Assembly (NCBI GenBank): GCA_951217055.1
Contig: OX578283.1
Location: 62,563,832 to 62,627,831 of the forward strand
Source: Gerris lacustris
Taxonomy: Eukaryota; Arthropoda; Insecta; Hemiptera; Gerridae
Direction: 5' to 3'
Length of the DNA stretch: 64,000 nt
Notes under the pieces: generated by a model
Seen by the model: only the letters and a program-made list of their open reading frames with translations
The model's database searches: none
What the model was told of the DNA's origin: nothing
In this document: positions 23,685 through 33,617 of the stretch, piece by piece
How positions within the stretch are numbered: the first letter of the stretch is position 1
How the letters are laid out: every line of letters starts with the position of its first letter
Program-made: the position numbers and the translations under genes

Positions 23685-26600
23685 TTCCGCCTACCAAAAT
23701 TAATATTAATTTTCCTCCTCTTTGGTGGACTCTGATGGGATAGGATCAGAGGGTAAGGAAGGAGTGGGAAGGAATTGAGGAATGAGTTTACTGGTGGGCG
23801 CTTACGAATTGAAGAATAAGAGGTCTTCACAATAAGGGCCCGCACTATGCTGTCTGGCCTGGGATGGACCTTTGTTATTCGATTTAAAGGCCATTGAAAT
23901 TGTGGAAATGGCTTGTTCTTCTCCAGCACTGAATCTCCACAGCCCCAGTTGGATGGATGCTTCCATTTCACTCGCTTCTGCGTCAGGTACTCTATCCGCC
24001 GTCTTTGCCAGACATTTTGTGCTCTCCGGCACTTTTGTACAAATAAACATGAATAAGCTTTATACTGGGGAGCTTTACGCCGTAGAGATTCCCTAATAAT
24101 GGAGTGACTAGCAAAATGACGAAATGCTCGGCCGTCTTTAACTCGACATGGAGGTAAGTCTCCACTGCGGGGTTGGACAGGTGAAGCGGTTAACTTGCGG
24201 CACGTCACGCATGAACGAGTGAGGAGTTGTGCGGTGCCTCGAGCATTCATTATCCAACATCGACTTCTTAGAGAAGCGAGCAGCATGGTGGGTCCTGGAT
24301 GACGTAACATACGGTGGTAATGTTTCATAGTAAGAGTATCTAAATGAGATTTAGCTGGTAAGAGGATTGGGTGCTTCTGCGACCACGACAAATCTGAATG
24401 GCGTAGCATGCCGCCTACCAATAAAACACCACCTTCGTCGAAAAACAGAGTTAAGTTAGAAGATGAAGAGAAATGTTCTAACCGATTCAATATGTTGGAA
24501 GTATCTGTAGTTATAATCCAACGAGGGATGCATCGGGTTGAGTTGTGCATAAATGTATGGTATTCTTCCCTTAAATTTGGGTTTCGAGCTATTAGGTTTT
24601 CGAGATGCGTAAAGCGACGCATGGCCATAACTCGTGTACCAACAAACTTTGGACGAGGCTCCTTGGAGAGGATTCTGCCGCCGTAACATCCTAAGGGAAG
24701 GCGATAATGCGTATCACGAAATATTGCTTTGCATTTAATTTCCTCTGCGCTGAGCTTCTCGATTGAAGGAGGTTCCTCCGGTTCCCAGAAACGCTGAAGA
24801 TCGCTTGCAATATTTTCATGCTCATGCGGAGCTGATGCATGGAGACTGCATATGTGAGCTGCTTTAGATAAACCTTTTAGCCTGCCAAACGCGGCAAAAC
24901 CAAAGACTGTGCCTAGCAGCTTGGGCATGTCGGGCTTTATGGTGATAGTTTGCCCGGTTAGAATTTCACTGAACAAGTCACATCCTAATAACATGTCTAT
25001 GGGTTTGGACACCCAAAAGTCTGGGTCGGCTAGATCATACGATTGATACTGGGACCATAAATCAGAGGGAGTAGAGAACCCGGGAAGAGGAGTCGTGATT
25101 TTATCAACAACTATAACAGAGGCTGACAATAAGGGGTAGCATGAGTGCTGAGGTGACAGGGTACATCGCGCTTGTCCCTTGAATCCTATGAGAGGAGTTC
25201 CACCTATGCCCCGTATGTCAGTGTGAAGAGGTTCAACTTGTAAGCCAACTCGGTTGGCACACTCTCTGGTTATGAAGCTAAAATGGCTCCCAGAATCGAT
25301 TACTAGTCGTGTAGGATGGGTTGGTGTAGTAACACCGATGAGACAGATAGCCGTTCCGAGAAGGATATCTGACTGGTATGGCATGGTAGAGTTAAGAGCG
25401 CTAGCTTGCTGTGAGGAATGATATGGTTCAGATTTATGATCTTCTACAACGACGGACTCATCTTCATAATTTGTATTACTAGATGTGCACGGGGAATAAG
25501 ATATATCAGCATTGTTGACAGACACATTACAGAGCATAGAGTGGTGTCTGCCCTTGCAGAAACGGCAACGGAACTTAGACAGACACGCAGTAGCTATGTG
25601 AGAGGGTTGCAAACAGTTACGGCAACCGTTCCAACCTTTGAGCAGTTGGTGTCGTTCACCAAGGGCTGCTCTCATGAATTTTGGGCAATTCAGTAAGAAA
25701 TGCCTGTCGCCACATGCTATACATGTATTGTTAGCTTCCCTAGCTTTACGGTCACTAGGATGATGTGACGAGGGTTTAGCTGAGGACTTACGGTTAGTAG
25801 AATTATTTGTGTTCGACAATAATACTGATTTTACTCCACTGGAGAGTTTGTTGGGAGGTTTTGGACAGGACTGAGTTTTATTAGCGTTAGCATTGGAGGT
25901 TAAACTATTAACAAGTTCAGATGTGGCACAACGTCTGCGCAAGAATTCAATTAATTCTTCAAAAGTTGGAAACTGCGCAGAATTAGCATTCTCAAACGCC
26001 ATTCGAGTATCTATATCAAGGCCTTTACTCGCAATGTGAAAAAACATGAAGTCTATGCTGTTGGGTATTCTGAGCAATTTAAATGCCGCCACTGACTTGG
26101 ATAGCATTGCTATACGGTCACTTAAGATATTACTTGGTGGCTTTTTCTCCAAAACCTTTACTTCCAACATTTCGTCCAGGTAGGTACATGCTAAAAGCCT
26201 TTTGTTGTCGTAGTGGTCTTTAAGACTCTGCCAGGCAACTGAAAAGTTATCTTCAGTTATCGGGAAATTAGCTATTATAGCACTGGCAGGGTCTCGTAAC
26301 GAAGCTACCAGATAATGGTATCGGTCAATAGCCTGTAGCTCTTCATCACCCATAACAAGGCTTTCAAATAAATCCCTAAACCTGGGCCATTCAGTTCTAA
26401 CTCCACTGAAGGTGGGAAGTGAAATAGTAGGCAACTTTGCCCGTGCCCGTGATCCTGAACATGTGGTATTAGTATTTACTACCCCTGATGCACTTGGGCT
26501 TGCTCTCTCTTGAGCCGCTAACATAAGGGCATGAGCCTCATGCATATATCGCTTTGCGTTATTACGGGCCAGATGGTCATTCGCTACGACCACTGGTGAA

Positions 26601-26818
26601 CCGTCGTCTCCAGTGAGGTCACACAAGTCGTTATAGACTTCACTGTACCGCTCGTACAAACTATCAAGGGTTGTAAACATACCTCTGAAGAGAAACATCT
26701 GTCCAGGATCAGAAGACACCTTCTTTCCTTGGTCTCGTATATCCTTGATGTCTTCTAGAAGGGTGTTCAGCTTCCTCCGGAACGACGCAGAGATGTCAAT
26801 CGCATGTTCCTCAGCCAT
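23678..26818 (-). CDS. Gag-protease-(truncated Pol) polyprotein of BEL/Pao element
   Basis: One 1046-codon ORF. Domains in order: helical N-terminus (1-110); Pao-type Gag/DUF1759 region (about 128-300, including LPTFSG and WPRF); three zinc knuckles (CIACGDRHFLLNC at 366-378, then about 399-412 and 418-430); a retropepsin-like DUF1758 protease with VIDSGSHFSF (active-site D508-S-G); the start of the reverse transcriptase region (FWEPEE near 677, through YHTFMHN near 759). There the sequence jumps to the integrase HHCC zinc domain (H835, H840, C870, C873), a stub of the integrase core, and the C-terminal DUF5641-like segment (WQRRRIEYL, DSVL, WPLNRI, about 937-1010). The RT palm, RNase H and nearly all of the integrase catalytic core are missing, yet the frame is unbroken. 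Known autonomous BEL polyproteins are far longer. Inference: it can make Gag and protease but cannot copy itself. The last codons run through the polypurine tract into the 3' LTR. Confidence 0.93.
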   Translation of the reverse strand: MAEEHAIDISASFRRKLNTLLEDIKDIRDQGKKVSSDPGQMFLFRGMFTTLDSLYERYSEVYNDLCDLTGDDGSPVVVANDHLARNNAKRYMHEAHALMLAAQERASPSASGVVNTNTTCSGSRARAKLPTISLPTFSGVRTEWPRFRDLFESLVMGDEELQAIDRYHYLVASLRDPASAIIANFPITEDNFSVAWQSLKDHYDNKRLLACTYLDEMLEVKVLEKKPPSNILSDRIAMLSKSVAAFKLLRIPNSIDFMFFHIASKGLDIDTRMAFENANSAQFPTFEELIEFLRRRCATSELVNSLTSNANANKTQSCPKPPNKLSSGVKSVLLSNTNNSTNRKSSAKPSSHHPSDRKAREANNTCIACGDRHFLLNCPKFMRAALGERHQLLKGWNGCRNCLQPSHIATACLSKFRCRFCKGRHHSMLCNVSVNNADISYSPCTSSNTNYEDESVVVEDHKSEPYHSSQQASALNSTMPYQSDILLGTAICLIGVTTPTHPTRLVIDSGSHFSFITRECANRVGLQVEPLHTDIRGIGGTPLIGFKGQARCTLSPQHSCYPLLSASVIVVDKITTPLPGFSTPSDLWSQYQSYDLADPDFWVSKPIDMLLGCDLFSEILTGQTITIKPDMPKLLGTVFGFAAFGRLKGLSKAAHICSLHASAPHEHENIASDLQRFWEPEEPPSIEKLSAEEIKCKAIFRDTHYRLPLGCYGGRILSKEPRPKFVGTRVMAMRRFTHLENLIARNPNLREEYHTFMHNSTRCIPRWIITTDTSNILNRLEHFSSSSNLTLFFDEGGVLLVGGMLRHSDLSWSQKHPILLPAKSHLDTLTMKHYHRMLRHPGPTMLLASLRSRCWIMNARGTAQLLTRSCVTCRKLTASPVQPRSGDLPPCRVKDGRAFRHFASHSIIRESLRRKAPQYKAYSCLFVQKCRRAQNVWQRRRIEYLTQKRVKWKHPSNWGCGDSVLEKNKPFPQFQWPLNRITKVHPRPDSIVRALIVKTSYSSIRKRPPVNSFLNSFPLLPYPLILSHQSPPKRRKININFGRRNV
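23685..23698 (-). other. Polypurine tract region of the BEL/Pao element
   Basis: On the element strand the interior ends ggtaggcggaa directly before the TG of the 3' LTR. It is purine-rich with single pyrimidine breaks, in the position expected for plus-strand priming. It overlaps the last codons of the ORF. Confidence 0.6.
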
Positions 26819-26908
26819 GACGTCAAATGATTGATGTAAAATAAATGCAAAAGAAAATGTAAATAAATAATATGAAAATGAAATGATTAAATTTTAAAGT
26901 TGTTTTCA

Positions 26909-26926
26909 ATCCGGCCCAAAGGACCA
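26909..26926 (-). other. Primer-binding site of the BEL/Pao element (tRNA-Tyr-like)
   Basis: One nucleotide after the 5' LTR the minus strand reads TGGTCCTTTGGGCCGGAT. From memory, the complement of the insect tRNA-Tyr 3' end is TGGTCCTTCGAGCCGGAT, so all but two positions agree. The leader from here to the ATG at 26818 is only about 90 nt. Which tRNA is used is inferred, not shown. Confidence 0.65.
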
Positions 26927-26927
26927 A

Positions 26928-28161
26928 TGTTTCGGCCCGTAGGAGGGATTCTCTGATACGGGTACCGAAGGGTAAGGAATATAAAAGGATTCAGGCGACC
27001 AGTCCAAAGAGGTAGGACTGAAGGGTGGACTGTAGGTTAAAGAAGAGCAAATAATACTGTAGACTAATAATATTTATTAGACGTGTATGAAACTCCAGTA
27101 TGATCACTTGATCGCAAGTTGAATTAATTAAATTAGTAAATAAATAAATAAATAAATTAGTAATTAAATCTGTAACTATAATCTAAAGCTTGGCCAAGGA
27201 TAGCGGACATGCACAAATAAATAATTAAAGCTGATATATATATAGACAGACTACCACCAAATAATATAAAGAAATGAGAAATGTTAGTTACCTTTAAGAT
27301 GAAAGAGGGACGGTTAATAGCTTACATGCACAGGCCGAAGGGGACACGGGAAATAGAAAAGAAGTTATTAAACCTAGGTAACAATATGAACAAAACTAAT
27401 TAAAAAACAAGCATTAAATTAAACAGGCAATAAATAAACAAGCATTAAATTAAAACAGGCAATCATATCACAGGCGGTAAATTGAACAAATTAATTAAGT
27501 GTGGTAGATAGTGGCGATGGCATGCGATGGTTGTCATTTGATGACTCTGGGTGGTAAGCGTTGTCCTAACTAGCGATGTCGTTCATCAAGGTGAAGTAGG
27601 ATGTACCACTTGAAGTTGCATGCAAAAACGTAATAAATAAGTATAACAATAATTATGAGTGAAATAATAATGATCGTGCAAACTACAACTCTACCATGCT
27701 TTCGACTCGAGTTTCGATCTACAAGTGCCGGCTACAAGTTGTGAGTAAGGTTTCTATAAGAAGGTGTTCCTATGAAGAAGCACTTAGTGGTGGATTTGTG
27801 AATGGTCGGTTCTAGCCCGGAGCAGGTTATACTGTAGAAGCTTCCACTCTTCAATTCAAAACAATAACAATGTTGATGTATGCCTGTACACACCTCGAAA
27901 TGGATCTCTCTCTTTATAATAGCAGTGACGACTGTAGTGTTCAGATGTGCTGTGTAGTGCCATTGTTTGTTAATGAAGTTAAATTGATAGTTTATAATAA
28001 TAAGTATAAGTAAACAATACACGTAAGTACAAAGAAAAGTTCATACACGCCGAACACGGCAAACTAAGGTATAAGAAAGAGTAAACACGCAACATTAAAG
28101 AAAAAGGTGTTTACACATATAAATATCAAACTAAAAAAGGGTTGAGGTACAGGCCTAAACA
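26928..28161 (-). repeat. 5' LTR of the BEL/Pao element
   Basis: 1234 bp, offset 4477 bp from the 3' LTR and collinear with it from end to end. Only one difference was seen by eye (a g near 27850 in place of c). It should carry the promoter for the minus-strand transcript. I did not identify a convincing TATA box or initiator. Confidence 0.93.
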
Positions 28162-28166
28162 CAGTA

Positions 28167-28840
28167 AGCAAAATTATGTTAGACAATATACGAATAAATG
28201 AAGTTCTGGCACCAATGTTGTACGTGAAGAAACGAGTAAAGATGGATCATTACTAACTATATCTAGGTTCATGACACAAGGGTGGCCAAGAGAGAGAAAA
28301 GAGATTCCAAAGGCACTGCACACATAAAACGAAAAAAAGGGAAGAATTGGCATTTGAAGAGGGCATACTCTTATGGTTAGGAAGAATAATCGTACCTGTA
28401 ACATTAAGACAAGAAATTTTTGAACTACTTTACGAAGGCCATCCGGGAATCTGCTGTATGAAGGAAAATGCAAAATTTTATATTTGGTGGCTAGGATTAG
28501 GTAACGATGTCGAACGGTATGTAAGGAGTTGTGCCTCCTGTCAAGCAGTTATACAAAAAGAATATGATGTACCTTTGTTTTCATGGGCTATTCCTGCAGA
28601 GCCACGGTCAAGAATCCATATTGATTATGCGGGACCATTCGAAGGAAAGTCATGGCTAGTGATAGTAGATACTTACTCGAAATGGATAGAGGTTTTACCC
28701 ACAAGTGGCACTTCAACGGCAAAGACAATGCGACTACTTCGAGAAATATTTGCTAGGTTCGGTTCGCCTAAAAGTCTAATTTTCGACAATTTGTTTCACT
28801 GGAATTCCAAGATTGGTGCAGAGACAATAGCTGGCCACAC
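28167..28840 (+). pseudogene. Decayed gypsy-type integrase (3' part, after the BEL insertion)
   Basis: Continues the interrupted gypsy copy on the plus strand. Seen: the pre-integrase HHCC domain (YEGHPGICCMKENAKF, YVRSCASCQ) and the start of the rve core (RIHIDYAGPFEGK with the first catalytic Asp, then LVIVDTYSKWIEV, FARFGSPKSLIFDN with the second). A frameshift near 28335 precedes the clean ORF. Another near 28790 moves the core into a different frame (LEFQDWCRDN), and it is lost soon after 28840. The last catalytic Glu region is absent. Joining the two sides of the BEL TSD puts the Gag zinc knuckle only a few hundred bases from integrase. So protease, RT and RNase H had been deleted before BEL arrived. 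Confidence 0.85.
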
Positions 28841-29228
28841 ACGAGCGGATTTTTATGACGGACCACGGACTTTTCCAACAGACATGGTGAAACCCGCAAA
28901 CCCGGTATGTGCGTTAGTGGAAAAACAAACGACGAGGACCTCATCGGCGGACATGAGATTCGCGGATTCCGCCTGCCGTTGTCAACACACGGACAGACCA
29001 AATTTGATTATTTGTTTGCGGATTTTGCTCCTTATCATTTCTATTTCTCACTCAAATACCGTTCCATTCCATTTATTTTACTTCTCGCTTAAATTAAATT
29101 CATTTAATTTTTTCAAGTAATTAGGTGAAATAGGAAAAGAGTTTACCTGGGTACATACCATTTATATATTGAAAAATATGAGGAAATGAAATAAAATAAA
29201 TTAATAGACACACTTAATGGGGATGTTG

Positions 29229-29545
29229 AAAAGCACTGGGGCTTTTGTAATTATTTTTTCATGTTTTTTCAGAGTTTTCGGGGGTCAGCACCCCCAAATA
29301 TGGGGCTAAAATTCATTTCTCGATTTCGCCTCGGGGTATGATTTTTCTGAATGTGTATACAAAATTTCGTCAAAATCGGCCCAGTAGTATAGCCTCCAGG
29401 CGTCTGCACAGACGGACAGACAATTTTTGAAAACCACTTTATTGGACTCAGGGGACCTTAAAACGTGTAAATCCATCAAAATCTAAAAATCGAATTTTCG
29501 CGCCATCATAATACTTTCTATTTATATGAGAAAGTAAAAATCGGT
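29229..29545 (-). repeat. Family B repeat, partial copy
   Basis: Carries gagttttcgggg, ctcgatttcgcctcgggg, aatcggcccagtagta, a cagacggacagac run and, at the end, catcataatactttct near 29510. A poorly conserved family of about 500 bp. This copy lacks the tRNA-like segment. Confidence 0.75.
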
Positions 29546-29559
29546 CCGAGACAACTCAG

Positions 29560-30115
29560 ACAAACTTTCTCATATACGAGGTTATAATTATTTGGCCTAG
29601 TGTTTTCCATTTATTAGTTTTCGTATGTAAATTTAATTATTATAGAACATTTTATCAAAATTTATCATAAAAATAACATCTCCTGGGCGGGGAATCGAAC
29701 CCAGGCTCTCTCCGTCCGCGTTTTAACCTTTTTTTCTCAGGAACTTGATTCATCCCGGGATAACGGCTTATATCGTTAGATTCGTATTTAAATGGGCTAC
29801 ATTATAGAATTTTTTAATCAAAATCGTCGGAACCGTTTTCGAGAAATAATTATTTTTCACGTTTTTCAGAGTTTTCGGGGGGTAGCGCCCCTAAATTTGG
29901 AGCTAAAATTTGTTTCTCGATTTCGCCTCGGGGTATGATTGTTCTGAATATGTATGCCAAATTTCGTCAAAATCGGCCCAGTAGTTTAGTTAGACAGACT
30001 ACAGAGAGACGACAGACACCCATTGTTTAAAAACCACGTTTTTGGACTCAGAGTAAACGTGTAAATCCATCAAAATCTCAAAATCGAATTTTCACGCCAT
30101 CACAATACATTCTCT
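29560..30115 (-). repeat. Family B repeat, copy with tRNA-like segment
   Basis: As the previous copy but fuller. On the minus strand, 29735-29690 reads acggagagagcc then tgggttcgattccccgcc. This contains a perfect pol III B-box (GGTTCGATTCC type) with flanking pairing like a tRNA T-arm. An A-box-like stretch is weak. Confidence 0.75.
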
Positions 30116-30129
30116 TTAAAAATAAAAAA

Positions 30130-31420
30130 TAATCGTTTTCAACTTAAAATCTCCTAGAATATCACAATAAGTTTACAAGATAATGCCATCAAATGACTTT
30201 TATCAAGTTCATTCAAGAGACAACGGTAATGAAAGAAATACGTTTTGGCTTTAATTGAAAGATCTGTTGCTTAAATTACCCGTCAAAACTTCTCAAAATA
30301 AACAATGGTGTAAACTGCAGAATTAAGTCATCGACTAAAGTAACCAAAAAATATTGGATAGCGAATAAACTTACTAGTAAGTTTAAAACCACGAAGTTAT
30401 TTATAGTGTGATGGAATTAAATTGCTTTGCAGAGGAAAGCTGCTTTTAATGTTTCACCTCACATTAATTACAAAGTGGCAAGTTATTAGCAAAGCTTTAT
30501 TTGGGTCGCTTGAGTAACATGTCGGTTTAATTCTAAAACTCTTTGTAAATGATCTGAAACTGCCATGTTGTTATTATTAGTTACTTCTTGGTGTCATTAT
30601 TGTTACTATAGGTTGAAGAGATAAAAAGCATATTAAATGGGTAATTTTAATTACCCATTAGGAGGTAGTTTATACTATAAGTACTGTGCTATGGGAGTAC
30701 ACGGCTACATTGCTTTATAGCAAAATAATATTAATTGAACGAGCGTAACTGAGTTCGTTCATTTTAGAGACTCGGGGTTTGAAAAGTTTGTTGGTCTAAC
30801 GATAACTGGCTTAAATATTAATAGTTTTGAACGAAATTCGGCATTTAGTAATACCGTAGTAAAGTTAATTGAAGTCTTTTTGAATAGGTAATTATTATTG
30901 TCCTGTACATTCTAAATAAGCGAGTTTGGAATGCATCACTAGGATAGAAACGTATTAAAGCTATTTTCCCTCACAAAAATATTGACTTTTTCACTAAAGC
31001 AACAATAGATTTAGCATTCGCTGTGACACAGTTACTTTGTATAATTATGCTTAATCTTTTGGAACATGGCTTAAGTTATAACATATAAATAGAGTTTATG
31101 CCCATAAGTAGAGACATGTCTTCTAGTAGCAGTAAGTCCTAGCACTAGAACTATAGAGATGGGTAGGGCGTATCACTATTTCGAACCTAGCAATTAGGCT
31201 TTATTAAGAACCTTTTTATTAACTCATGGTAGAAGGTTCCAGCTACTTTAAACCGCCACTATGCAATGTATCGCGGAAGCAAGAATGGTGTGATTATTAG
31301 AGAGCCATATAAATAAGAGCACCTAGGACCTAGGCGAAGGTGATAAATTAAACCCATGATCCTATTCCGCACTTGACTTGTAGTTGTAAATCAGAAAAGG
31401 CTTGGATTGATGAGTTTCCC
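30130..31420. other. No gene seen
   Basis: Short palindrome taatgggtaattttaattac near 30636-30660 only. Confidence 0.55.
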
Positions 31421-31970
31421 GGGATTACTTTTAGGTTCTCTTGACCCGGTTCCCCACACACGGCTTGGAGTGATGAGTTCCTTGGAATATCTTCCAGGCT
31501 CCCAGGGATTACTTTTAGGTTCCCTTGACCTTGTTCCTCACACACGACTTGGATTGATGAGTTCCTTGGAATATCTTCCAGGTTCCCCGGGATTACTTTT
31601 AGGTTCTCTTGACCCGGTTCCCCACACACGGCTTGGAGTGATGAGTTCCTTGGAATATCTTCCAGGTTCTCCGGGATTACTTTTAGGTTCCCTTGATCTT
31701 GGTCCCCACACACGGCTTGGAGTGATGAGTTCCTTGGAATATCTTCCAGGTTCCCCGGGATTACTTTTAGGTTCCCTTGACCTTGTTCCCCACACACGAC
31801 TTGGAGTGATGAGTTCCTTGGAATATCTTCCAGGTTCCCCAAGATTACTTTTAGGTTCCCTTGACATTTTTCCCCACTTACGGCTTGGAATGATACCTTG
31901 CAGGTTCCCTGTGATCTCTTCCAGGCTCCCCGGGATTACTTTTAGGTTCCCTTGACCTTGTTCCACTCTT
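31421..31970. repeat. 84-bp tandem array, open in frames on both strands
   Basis: gggattacttttaggttc starts at 31421, 31505, 31589, 31673, 31757, 31841 (variant) and about 31932. As 84 is divisible by three, each open frame stays open. The plus strand gives a 28-residue repeat (LGSLD...PHTRLGVMSSLEYLP), the minus strand another (NLEDIPRNSSLQ...). No start context, codon pattern or homology supports a protein. Confidence 0.9.
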
Positions 31971-31989
31971 GATTCTTAGATGTCAATCA

Positions 31990-32100
31990 GAGTATGATAG
32001 CACAGGAACGAACCCACGACCTCTTTCTGCCCTCTATTCATTGGTGGCCATCAGACGTGACAAGTGACTTAAGCCACACAGTCACACTTGGCTCCCCTAA
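31990..32100 (-). mobile_element. tRNA-derived SINE head
   Basis: Minus strand: gtggcttaagtcacttgtca (A-box-like) ... ggtcgtgggttcgttcctgt (B-box). It starts near 'ggggagccaagtgtgactg'. No tail was identified on the other side, where the 84-bp array begins. Confidence 0.6.
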
Positions 32101-33104
32101 TATGCGTTTTAAATACTAAAAGAGAAACGTTATATTTAACCACAATTTGTCTTAACTTTCATAGACATGGGTCTGTGTCCTCACCAATCCATCGAGCACT
32201 ATATTATCTCATGAGGAGCACAAGTCTTAGGTGAAGCACGGGCCTTAGGTGAAGCACGGGCCGTTTGAACTAAATCAAACGCTAAATCTTAGTTGAAGCG
32301 ACAAGCATCACTAATCACAAAATCACTCTTATTACCTATGCTTAGTTATCCCGGCATTAAGCTATCAATCTAAAGACACTTGGCTTAATTCAAAGGTTCA
32401 AAGGTTCAATTAGTGAAATTTAACCGAAAGCTAATTTGAAGTTAGTTATGTCATTGAGAAGTTATCCTACTTGTAGCAAAATCATTGTTGGATTATCTGC
32501 TAATTGCTGAGAGTAAATAAGAGCTGAGTAATAATTGCTGAGAGTAATAAAGTAGGGCCTAAGGTGTAAAAGGCAGAATAATTTATAATGAATGAGCGTA
32601 GTTTCAAATTCTAGGTATCCACCTAATACTATGGACACACCAGCACACAATTTCTTAATTATAAACCTTCTTCAATGTTTTATAGACTCATTTCAGAGAT
32701 TAATTGGATAATAACTAACTTCTCTACCGGTCGGTCTGTACTACCTTGTTATAATTCAGTCTAAAAATTCTATCTTCGTTATTTTCCATGCCTAGAAAGA
32801 AATAGGTCTTACACTGAAATATAACTGCATGATTTTTCTAAAGCAGTTTTATAATCCTTTGTTTTTAATTCTATAATTAAAGAAAAACACTATTATAAAT
32901 ATGTTTTCTGAGTCTCTTCAGTGTTTTATTTGGATGGTTAATAAATAATTTAATACGTTTCCATCTTCTTTTACTCTTACATCCTTTGCTATATTTCGCT
33001 CTAAAACCTTGGGCTTCTTCGGGCTCATTTTTTAATCCTTAGTCCTGAGTCATTTATACGTACAGTTACAATTTTTATGTAAATAAAATGTATGAAGAAC
33101 CATT
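32101..33104. other. No gene seen
   Basis: AT-rich. Small direct duplication (aggtgaagcacgggcc, near 32230 and 32248). Confidence 0.55.
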
Positions 33105-33410
33105 TTATTTTGCATTAAATCAAATTATAATTATCAATAACTACAGGAGACATACAGAGAAAAATAGACCGCACCGGGACTTGAACCACGGGTCCTCCTA
33201 TTAATCCGTTACAGGTGCTCTTACCAACTGAGCTATACGGGAGAATGATTTTTCTCTGTCGTTACCGATATAAATTCCCCGAATCCAAGCTTCCAATCTT
33301 TTTCTACAAATATAGCAAGCCAAATATTCACGGCAATAGAACTAGACCGAGAATTAACGCTTATAATTATAAAGTACTCAATTAGTACCTGTACCTAGTA
33401 CAATCTATTC
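33105..33410. mobile_element. TIR/tRNA-like element (family E), no left TIR
   Basis: Minus-strand tRNA-like region 33236-33163: gtatagctcagttggtaaga, gtggttcaagtcccggtgc. It is preceded by the family's aattataattatcaataact and followed by gggagaatgatttttctctg and ccgaatccaagcttcc. The anticodon region differs from the other copies. Confidence 0.68.
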
Positions 33411-33429
33411 AAAATTAATTTTTTTTTTA

Positions 33430-33617
33430 GGTTTTTGGTAGTATTCATACTACGGAAAGATTAAATTTACTTTAAATCAAATTATAATTATCAATAACTA
33501 TTTTTTTATCTATCTATTTATTTTCTCTGTATGTCTCCCGTAGTTATTGATAATTATAATTTGATTTAAATTAAAATTTAATCTTTCCGTAGTATGAATA
33601 CTACCAATAACTTTAAA
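33430..33617. mobile_element. Fold-back of two family E ends
   Basis: Palindrome: ttggtagtattcatactacg at 33435 on, and its inverse ending near 33610, each followed inward by aaatcaaattataattatc. The short centre keeps only tctctgtatgtctcccg, the sequence that abuts the tRNA-like part in full copies. It is a deletion derivative lacking the tRNA-like body. Confidence 0.75.

Larger units (their letters stand above)
22446..28166 (-). mobile_element. BEL/Pao LTR retrotransposon, internally deleted, with 5-bp TSD
   Basis: Seen: two 1234-bp direct repeats (22451-23684 and 26928-28161), each starting TG and ending CA in both readings, flank a 3243-bp interior. The 5-bp sequence cagta lies immediately outside both ends (22446-22450 and 28162-28166). 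By eye the LTRs differ at one base (c at about 23373, g at about 27850). The interior carries a single minus-strand ORF with Gag, protease and remnants of Pol. Known: BEL/Pao elements normally have 5-bp-range TSDs and a Pol with reverse transcriptase, RNase H and integrase. Inference: a very recent insertion of a non-autonomous derivative, mobilised in trans. It sits inside an older gypsy copy, in the opposite orientation. Confidence 0.95.
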
